From Curtobacterium sp. MCJR17_020 (GTDB lineage: Bacteria; Actinomycetota; Actinomycetes; Actinomycetales; Microbacteriaceae): DNA of 64,000 nt. This document shows positions 58,133-64,000 of this stretch, piece by piece. Below the pieces are notes generated by a model. That model had not been told where the DNA came from. It searched no databases and was given only the letters and a program-made list of their open reading frames with translations. The stretch is from NCBI RefSeq assembly GCF_003234365.2, contig NZ_CP126260.1:3410001-3474000 (forward strand), in the 5' to 3' direction. The position numbers and the translations under genes are program-made. Every line of letters begins with the position of its first letter. Position 1 is the stretch's first letter.

Positions 58133-60885
58133 CGGTCGGCCCCGATCCGGAAGGTGTACAGCGTGGTCGACGTCGCACTGGCGGGGACCTTCAGCTGGAA
58201 CGCCGGCAGCGTCGTCGCCGCATCGAGCGATGCACGGAACTGCTCCTGCTGGAGCAGGATGCCGGCGACGTCCTCGGCCCGGACGTTCGCGTACCCCGCG
58301 GCGTTCTGCGACGCCAGGGCGAGCTGGTAGTCGGCGGAGTCGGACTTCGCCGCGCTCGTGGCCATGGCGCCGAGGATGCCGGAGCCGTTGACCTTGCGGT
58401 CACCCAGGTCGAGCATCACGCGGTTGAGGTCGCCGGTCAGCAGCGTCGAAGCACCCTGCACGTCGCGCGTCGAGGCGCTCGTGCTGGCCGCGATGCGCTC
58501 GAGGCTGGACGCCGTCTGCCGGTCGACCGCGGAGGAGAGCTCCGAACCCTCTTGCTCGAGCGTGCTCTTCTGCTCGTCGATCGTGCCCTTCGAGTCCTTC
58601 GTGACCTCGCCCGAGGTGGACCGGAGGCCGGCGATCGACTTGTCGAAGGCATCCCGGACGGCCTGGTTGCTCGCGGACGCCGTGGTCGAGACCTTCCGCA
58701 CCTGTGCGTCGATGGCCTCCTTGAAGGTCTCCGACGACTGGTCGGAGGCGTCCTTGAAGGTCTTCTCGACCTCGGCAGCGAGGTCGATCTGCGTCTGACG
58801 GACCGTCCCGAGCTGCGTCGCGATGACCGCCTGCGACCCGTCAGCCTTCGCGAGAGCCGCGCGAAGGCTCTCGATCGTGGAACCCACGTCGTCGTTCCCA
58901 CCACGGACGGCGTCGCGGACAGCCCGGATGCTGTCGTCGAGCGCCGTGAGATCGGTCCGCAGGTCGGCGATCGCGCTGCCGATGGAGCCATCGGTCGTCG
59001 CGTCGGCGCTGGTCGAGTCGACGACTTCCTGCCAGCGCGCCGTCTGGTCGTCCAGTCGTTCGTCCATCGGGTCGGTGAACCCGAGACCGGGCTGGAGCAC
59101 GGTCCCCTCAGGCGCACCGGCGCAGGGCTCGGCCGTCAGGTAGCCGCGGAGGCGATCGGCGTCGGCCTGGTCGAGCTGTCCGAGCGTCGCGAGGGCGCAG
59201 AGCTGGTCCGCGACCGCCGAGTTCTGGCGCTGCATCGACAGCGGAAACCCTGCTCCGTCGACCAGGTCACGTGCCGCCTCGGCACGGTCGTGCGTGGTCT
59301 GCACGTCCGTCGCCAGTGCGTCGAGTCGCGTGCCGATCTGGTCAGCACTCGCCGACAGCGCGCGCAGTGCGTCACCGGTGCCGCCGTCCCCACCGTCCTC
59401 GTACTCGTCCAGGGCATCGGAGATGCTGGTCAGCTGCGTGTCGAGGTCAGCGGCGCTCGCGATCGCAGCGTCGACCGTCTCCGGCTGCAACCGCGCGGCG
59501 AGCGCCTGCCCGGTGCTCACCAGTCCGATCAGCGAACCGTTGATCGCGGTGGACGACTCGTAGAGCGTGCAGGTCAGCGAGTCTCGTGCGTCCGTCGCGG
59601 CGCAGGTCGTTGCGTCCGGGGCCTTCGGGCCGACGGCAGCGGAGAGCTGCGCACTGACCTGCTGCTTGCACGCCTCGCTCGCGTCGGCGTAGCCCTCGAG
59701 CTGCGACGAGACGCGGAGCAGGTTGCCGTAGACGCTGCCGCCCGCGGTCGAGGTCTTCGGCGTCGCCGCGCACCCGTTGCCGTCGAGCACCGTGGCCGGT
59801 GCCGTCGCCGAGGTGTCGCCGAGCAGGCTGTCGAGACTCGTCGTGGTCTGCTGGAGCTGCTGCAACACGGTGGACTGTGTCGCCTTGACGGTCGTGCCGA
59901 GGTCGCCGTTCAGGGAACCGAGCTCGCCGGACAGGGACCGCATGGTGCCCGCCAGGGACGAGCTGCTCTCCTTGAGCCGCTCGGCCGTGCTGACGCCGAG
60001 GGTCTTCGACGTGGTCTCGAGGTTGGACCGCACCTCGGTGATTGTGCCGCCCGCTCGTGCGAGCACCTCGTTCACCTGCGAGATGAGGTCGATGGTGCGG
60101 CGCTGGAGCGCGAGTTCGGAGTCGCTGTCGGACCCGAACGCCGCGTTCACCACGCCGGTCGAGGACAGGTCCGTGGACAGCCCGGGCTGCGCGGCGACGT
60201 CGAACGTCGGCGCCGTGAAGTCCTTGACGTCGGCGACGAGGTGCAGCGTGCTGCTCGCGCCGGATGTCGGCGGTGCCAGCAGGCGGCCCCACTGGACGAC
60301 CGCGTCCCCGTCCTCGTTCGTGCTGACGACTCCGTCCGTGGACGAACCGGAGTCAGCGGCATCGGTGACGATCCGGTCGGCCGCGGTGCCGGTGAGGACG
60401 GTCGAAGCGGCGACGCTGAAGGGCGCACCCACGAGCGCCGGCGTCGAGCGGGAGGTGCCGGCGACGTCGTAGGTCAGGTTCTTCGACGTGACCGTGAGGT
60501 TCTCGATCGTCAGGTCGATCGCGATCCGGCCCGAGTACCCGTCGAGGTCGGCGAGGTCGGTACCGGTCTTCTTCGACGTCGAGTACTGCGTCGTGATGCG
60601 GAGCGGGAGGTCACCAGCCGCCTTCGCGGGGTCGTGGTCGGTCGTCGCTGACGAGGAGTCCTTGCCCGCGACGGAGATCGCGGTGTCGGAGATCGACGTG
60701 ATCGAGCCGTCCGCGGCCAGACGCGTGTCGACCGTCTGCAAGATCCGTGACGGGTCAGCCACCGGCTTGTCGTCGGACGTGCACCCGGCGAGCACCAGCG
60801 CGGCGATGCCGGTGACGGCGACCGCCCCCACGAGCCGGCGAGTGGTGCTTCGTGCTCCGGTGTTCCCGGCACGCTGGTTGATCAC
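58129..60885 (-). CDS. 918-residue coiled-coil lipoprotein of the T7SS-like operon
   Basis: A lipoprotein signal ends at residue 35 (ALVLAGC). The mature protein has a beta-rich N domain (about 45-250), then long alpha-helical heptad-rich stretches (about 270-410 and 640-860) with small cysteine-containing regions between (NGCAATP, CKQQVS, TTCAA, LTCTLYE, DQLCALA). There is no recognised family; the extended extracellular coiled coil recalls the size and shape of EsaA-like parts of T7SSb, but I see no sequence match. It starts at GTG 60885 after gggggg; promoter TAGCAT lies at 60920-60925. Confidence 0.75.
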   Translation of the reverse strand: MINQRAGNTGARSTTRRLVGAVAVTGIAALVLAGCTSDDKPVADPSRILQTVDTRLAADGSITSISDTAISVAGKDSSSATTDHDPAKAAGDLPLRITTQYSTSKKTGTDLADLDGYSGRIAIDLTIENLTVTSKNLTYDVAGTSRSTPALVGAPFSVAASTVLTGTAADRIVTDAADSGSSTDGVVSTNEDGDAVVQWGRLLAPPTSGASSTLHLVADVKDFTAPTFDVAAQPGLSTDLSSTGVVNAAFGSDSDSELALQRRTIDLISQVNEVLARAGGTITEVRSNLETTSKTLGVSTAERLKESSSSLAGTMRSLSGELGSLNGDLGTTVKATQSTVLQQLQQTTTSLDSLLGDTSATAPATVLDGNGCAATPKTSTAGGSVYGNLLRVSSQLEGYADASEACKQQVSAQLSAAVGPKAPDATTCAATDARDSLTCTLYESSTAINGSLIGLVSTGQALAARLQPETVDAAIASAADLDTQLTSISDALDEYEDGGDGGTGDALRALSASADQIGTRLDALATDVQTTHDRAEAARDLVDGAGFPLSMQRQNSAVADQLCALATLGQLDQADADRLRGYLTAEPCAGAPEGTVLQPGLGFTDPMDERLDDQTARWQEVVDSTSADATTDGSIGSAIADLRTDLTALDDSIRAVRDAVRGGNDDVGSTIESLRAALAKADGSQAVIATQLGTVRQTQIDLAAEVEKTFKDASDQSSETFKEAIDAQVRKVSTTASASNQAVRDAFDKSIAGLRSTSGEVTKDSKGTIDEQKSTLEQEGSELSSAVDRQTASSLERIAASTSASTRDVQGASTLLTGDLNRVMLDLGDRKVNGSGILGAMATSAAKSDSADYQLALASQNAAGYANVRAEDVAGILLQQEQFRASLDAATTLPAFQLKVPASATSTTLYTFRIGADR

Positions 60886-61066
60886 GGTCTTCCCCCCAAG
60901 AGAATCGTCGAGCACATCGATGCTAGTTGCTCGATGGCGTCGGGTCCGCGTCGATCGGCCGCCCTGGCCGCCCCCGTTCGGGCCACACGCCCCGACTGGA
61001 ATACAACGTATCGCATCCGGCGAGTTGCGCGTTCGCCGTCCACAACCGCGCTGATACTCTGCACGC

Positions 61067-61141
61067 ATGATCCAGGGGGACCAGGGCTTCGGGCCCATCG
61101 AACGACGACGTCCGCACGCACGACCGGGGGCAGATCGGTGA
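61067..61141 (+). CDS. Possible 24-residue leader ORF
   Basis: An ATG at 61067, 8 bases from GATACT (61053-61058), opens a 24-codon frame (MIQGDQGFGPIERRRPHARP...) whose TGA overlaps the GTG of the next gene (GTGA). It could couple translation. It is short, so the call is tentative. Confidence 0.35.
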   Translation: MIQGDQGFGPIERRRPHARPGADR

Positions 61142-61731
61142 CACTCAACCTCTCGCCGGTCCTCATCGCGCTGCTCGCGATGATCGCGATCCCGGCCGCC
61201 GTCAGCGCGCTCGTCCGCCGCAGCGATCGCAAGCGACCACCGTCCACCGTCGTCGGCGACGAGGCCTACGGCGTGCTCTTCACCGTCCGCGCACGCCGGT
61301 GGAACTACCTGCTGCTCCGGATCATCGGGATCGTGTTCATCGTCGTCGGCGGGTTCTTCTTCCTGGCCACGCTCAGCATGCTCGACGACCCCGACGCGAT
61401 CGGGATGCTCATTGCCGGCGTCGGCATGGTGCTGTTCGGCCTGCTGTTCGTCTACCTCGGCGTCGGGCAGAAGCGCCGTCGCGTCGAGGCGTACGACTCG
61501 CAGCTGGTGGTCACTCCGATGTTCCGCGCCCCGCGGACCGTCGACCCGGCGGCGATCAAGCACATCCGGCCCACCACCAACCGGTTCGGTGGACTCGACA
61601 TCAAGGTGAACGGGCAGCGCGGCGTCATCAGCGTCGTCTCCGTCGATGCGGCCTACCCGGAACTGTGCGCATGGCTCGAGCAGCGTGCGCCGGCGCAGTG
61701 GAACGAATTCGTCCGGGTCTTCGGGCGCTGA
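61138..61731 (+). CDS. Two-helix membrane protein with possible PH-like domain
   Basis: The 197-residue protein has an N-terminal helix (about 6-22), a second pair of helices (about 57-110) and a C-terminal beta-rich domain (about 115-190) that could be PH-like (RVEAYDSQLVVTPMFRAPRTV, IKHIRPTTNRFGGLDIKVNG). The fold call rests on pattern only. It is divergent from the lipoprotein operon. Confidence 0.6.
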   Translation: MTLNLSPVLIALLAMIAIPAAVSALVRRSDRKRPPSTVVGDEAYGVLFTVRARRWNYLLLRIIGIVFIVVGGFFFLATLSMLDDPDAIGMLIAGVGMVLFGLLFVYLGVGQKRRRVEAYDSQLVVTPMFRAPRTVDPAAIKHIRPTTNRFGGLDIKVNGQRGVISVVSVDAAYPELCAWLEQRAPAQWNEFVRVFGR

Positions 61732-61749
61732 CGAGCGCCTCAGCCACCC

Positions 61750-62190
61750 TCAGGCCGGCTCGAAGCTCTTGACGTAGACGGCCTGTCGAATCGTGTTGAG
61801 GAAGCTCCGCACGGTGAGGGAGCCCGCACCGACGTCGAACTCGTAGCGCTCGCCCGAGACGACGGTCTTGGCGAGGTCATCCTCGTTGTAACGGGTGACG
61901 CCCCGCTGCAGAACGAGTGTTCCGCAGTCCGAGGTCTCGAACACGACCTGCGACGTAGACGAACCGATTCCCTTCAGCGAGTGGGACGATCCGGCGCTGC
62001 TGTGGGCAGAGGTGACGGTACAGACCGCATGCACCCGGTTTCCTGCGTCGTACACCTTCAACGTGATCGGCCCAACGAAGAAGCCCAGCAGGGGTACGAG
62101 GACAACGACAGCGAGGACGATCGATGCCGCGACCCTGTCCCGCCGCACGCGCCTTCTCCGTGCGACTCGTTCAGCGCCGGTGTCAGTCAA
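61750..62190 (-). CDS. SLKG-family membrane protein, paralog 1
   Basis: The 146-residue protein has a basic N terminus, one membrane helix (about 22-44), and an extracellular domain with two conserved cysteines (HAVCTVTSA and SDCGTL, likely disulfide) and the SLKGIGSS, QVVFETSDCG and YEFDVGAG motifs. It starts at TTG 62190 because TTGA overlaps the stop of the upstream pseudogene frame and cggagtcacgg is a usable ribosome site; ATG 62256 is the alternative. The function is unknown. Confidence 0.65.
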   Translation of the reverse strand: MTDTGAERVARRRRVRRDRVAASIVLAVVVLVPLLGFFVGPITLKVYDAGNRVHAVCTVTSAHSSAGSSHSLKGIGSSTSQVVFETSDCGTLVLQRGVTRYNEDDLAKTVVSGERYEFDVGAGSLTVRSFLNTIRQAVYVKSFEPA

Positions 62191-62736
62191 CCGTGACTCC
62201 GACGCCCGTCGTGCCGACAATCTGGCCAGCCGGCAGACAGTCCACCGTCCCGGCATCGGGACGGACGCGCCACGGCATGCCCGCAGCTCCCCTGCGCCAG
62301 CTCAAATCCGTACGTCTCGGGCGAGACATGCATGACGCTCAGGATCGAACGGATAGCAAACGAACCCTCACCGACACTGGAATCGTAGGGACGATCGACT
62401 TCGACGGCATTTGCAGTTTCTCGCATGTTGTCTCGAGACACCGTTTTTTTCAGAATGAGCTTACCGCACCTTACCGATGACCACCTGCGGATCAGAACTT
62501 CCGATACCGTTGGTCCCTTGACTCGACGCGATTTCGGCCTTTGCGGAGTGGACCACACAGCGCACTTCGGTCGCGTGATGACGGTCATAGGATCCAAGAA
62601 TCGATGGCCCGAACCCAGAGAGCGTCACCAGGGCACCAACGACCAACGCCAACACGACGATCGCGATGACCCCACCTCGCACCACCCGGCGACGACTACG
62701 GACTCTTCCGTGCCGTAGGAAGATCTTGTCACGCAC
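62187..62736 (-). pseudogene. Frameshifted SLKG-family paralog 2
   Basis: From ATG 62736 the frame gives a membrane helix and GIGSSDPQVVIG, then stops at 62461. The expected continuation (CGKLILKKTVSRDNM...) follows in another frame to 62187. By comparison with paralogs 1 and 3, about five bases are missing near 62464-62480, where the ETxD residues should be. The C-terminal end also runs about 35 residues longer than in the paralogs. Confidence 0.7.
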
Positions 62737-62907
62737 TCATCTCTCCCAATCGAATCCGTCATTAACCATTCAGTACATCGATGCCCGGCTCCTGCGCCCC
62801 GCCGCCAGCACCTGGCCGGAACGCCCTCGCGGCACTATCTGAAGTGAAGACTCGTGACCAGCTGGAGCGCTCATCGATTCGCCGCCCATCGGTGCACTGG
62901 ACAAGTG
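62737..62907. other. Intergenic interval in low-GC region
   Basis: No gene or clear repeat is seen. Base composition is visibly less GC-rich than the rest of the window. Confidence 0.3.
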
Positions 62908-63321
62908 CTACTCGCGCTCTCCGAAGGCTTCGAACCAGTCCGCAAAGGATTCTTTAGAGGAACCCGTCAATGTGGCAACGGGGTCCGTGGACTCAGATTC
63001 CTCAACGAGGACAACCGAGTCACCATCAATTCCCTTCATCACGGGCGCTGCCGCAGACTTCGGATCGGCACCCTCTGGCCAACAGAAATACAGGAGGGGC
63101 TCTTCGGTCACGGACTCGACCACGAGGCGCTGCTTCGCCAGGAGGGCATGGATGTCAGAGACGGCAAATGAGGCAACTCCCGCTGCGCAGGTGATCTCTA
63201 TGACACGCCTGCTCCTCCCACGGCTCAAGGGGATCGCGGACAGTTGCGCTTGAACACCCTCGGTACTCCACGCCGGAGCTTTCACCGGGTCAAAATCGGA
63301 GTGCTTCAGTCTTCCGAACAT
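62908..63321 (-). CDS. Hypothetical protein (137 aa)
   Basis: A soluble, acidic 137-residue protein with no recognised domain. The pattern ends in a Glu/Ser-rich tail (VLVEESESTDPV... FADWFEAFGERE). Cys residues occur at ITCAAG and YFCWPEG. It sits between the SLKG paralogs on the same strand and in lower-GC DNA. The ATG 63321 has a gggaa site. Confidence 0.6.
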   Translation of the reverse strand: MFGRLKHSDFDPVKAPAWSTEGVQAQLSAIPLSRGRSRRVIEITCAAGVASFAVSDIHALLAKQRLVVESVTEEPLLYFCWPEGADPKSAAAPVMKGIDGDSVVLVEESESTDPVATLTGSSKESFADWFEAFGERE

Positions 63322-63501
63322 GAAAAATTCCCGTTCCGTGGATTCAGGTAGTCAGCAAGCCTGCCTGGTCCGGCGATGAGGTACTTCAACGCAGGGCCCT
63401 TGTGCGCCACGATAACATCTATTGGTCGAAGCAGATTGCAAGCCACACGCTGTCGCACGGCCGCGGGAGCTTGGCATTCACATCAAAGCGACCCGCGCCC
63501 G
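63322..63501. other. Intergenic, low-GC interval
   Basis: No gene or structure is seen. The 60 bases from 63301 hold only 29 G/C, compared with about 70% elsewhere. Confidence 0.35.
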
Positions 63502-63990
63502 CTACTTGCGAGCTGCCTCGAAGTCGCGCACATCCGGGGCGACCTTGAATAGCTGAAGAACCGAGCGCAACCGGTAGGTTCCCTCTCCGACTGTAAACTG
63601 GTAACGTTGCCCCACTTTCAGTTCGCCGGCTACCCGATTCACGTTGTCCGAATTGATCCCGGAGTCGATCAGCAACCGCCCGCAGTCTTTGGTCTCGATG
63701 ACAACTTGACCGCCCGAACTCCCGACGCCCTTCAAGGAACGACTCGAAGTGCTCCTCGCTTTTGCTGATTCAACGGTGCATGTCGCTGTCAGTGAATGAG
63801 AATCATCGTACGCACCCAAGGCGATCGGAGCTACAAGGAATGTCAAAATCGGGACGACAACGACGAGGAAGAGCAGGAGCACGGCGATGATGCGGTTTCG
63901 AACTACACGCCGCCGGGCGACGTCCATCCCGAGACGGGTCTCCGCGTTCGGCACCGTTTTACTCTCCTTCTCTCGTCGCCCGCGGCTCAT
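63502..63990 (-). CDS. SLKG-family membrane protein, paralog 3
   Basis: The 162-residue protein is the intact counterpart of the frameshifted copy: a longer basic N terminus, one helix (about 34-56), then [33 protein letters not shown] and [18 protein letters not shown]. The two cysteines are again conserved. The window ends 10 bp past its start, so its operon context is cut. Confidence 0.7.
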   Translation of the reverse strand: MSRGRREKESKTVPNAETRLGMDVARRRVVRNRIIAVLLLFLVVVVPILTFLVAPIALGAYDDSHSLTATCTVESAKARSTSSRSLKGVGSSGGQVVIETKDCGRLLIDSGINSDNVNRVAGELKVGQRYQFTVGEGTYRLRSVLQLFKVAPDVRDFEAARK

Positions 63991-64000
63991 GGCGCACGAT

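Noticed and set aside
62187..62597. Independent gene starting at ATG 62597
   Set aside because: Its C-terminal part aligns with the paralogs, but the first 40 residues do not; it is better explained as the second half of a frameshifted paralog.
50356..64000. WXG100/ESAT-6-type substrates
   Set aside because: None of the small frames here has a WxG motif in a helical hairpin of about 100 residues.

Overview
The window is chromosomal DNA of a high-GC Gram-positive actinobacterium, most likely a Microbacteriaceae member close to Curtobacterium. The gene content supports this: mycothiol synthase (mshD), CarD, SenX3-RegX3-PhoU, an orphan GlnR-type regulator, DtxR/IdeR with all metal ligands, actinobacterial-type SerC, DUF3263, DUF3027, DUF4032, an XPB-type helicase and an IspD-IspF fusion. 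Codon third positions are almost all G or C. Many genes start directly on a predicted transcription start (a TANNNT-like box 6 to 8 bases before ATG/GTG), as is common in actinobacteria. The genus is an inference.

Layout. 1-10.6 kb: nadE, a MarR-MATE efflux pair, a CopC-like protein, hydrolases, argG, a tRNA-Arg(CCT) followed by three 47-bp copies of its own 3' end, an epoxide hydrolase, a CmtR-type Cd/Pb sensor with a CDF-like exporter, and an HNH nuclease. 10.6-19 kb: NlpC/P60 hydrolase, DtxR, SerC, DUF3027, cold-shock protein, and the helicase pair. 18.9-25.2 kb: a PhoP-like two-component system, a MITE-like inverted-repeat element, groEL behind two CIRCE operators, cspA, and the LytR_C/DUF3263 pair. 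25.2-36.2 kb: metabolic and stress genes (DUF2332, GNAT, msrB, tRNA-Thr, aldo-keto reductase, NnrE, gldA, zinc peptidase, DsbA-like protein, MsiK-like ATPase, DUF4032). 36.6-50.3 kb: conserved housekeeping (rlmB, cysS, ispDF, carD, regX3-senX3-phoU, gpmA, ygfZ, FABP/nitrobindin, glnR, mshD).

50.3-64 kb is the most unusual part. A transmembrane Ser/Thr kinase faces a minus-strand operon of a 918-residue coiled-coil lipoprotein, a membrane-anchored periplasmic-binding-fold protein and a 1411-residue FHA-TM-TM-FtsK/SpoIIIE ATPase of EssC/EccC type. This looks like a type VII secretion-related machine with non-canonical partners and no WXG100 substrate in view. Beyond it, after a small membrane protein with a possible PH-like domain, lies a stretch of visibly lower GC. 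It holds three paralogous single-TM proteins, one of them frameshifted, and an orphan ORF; this looks accessory and fast evolving.

The intergenic spaces carry several families of palindromic elements: a dispersed GACRGGAGGC hairpin, a GTGAGCAG hairpin pair, twin 117-bp foldbacks at 36.2-36.5 kb, and the 366-bp element at 21.5 kb. Most sit between convergent genes or at operon ends, where they may double as terminators.
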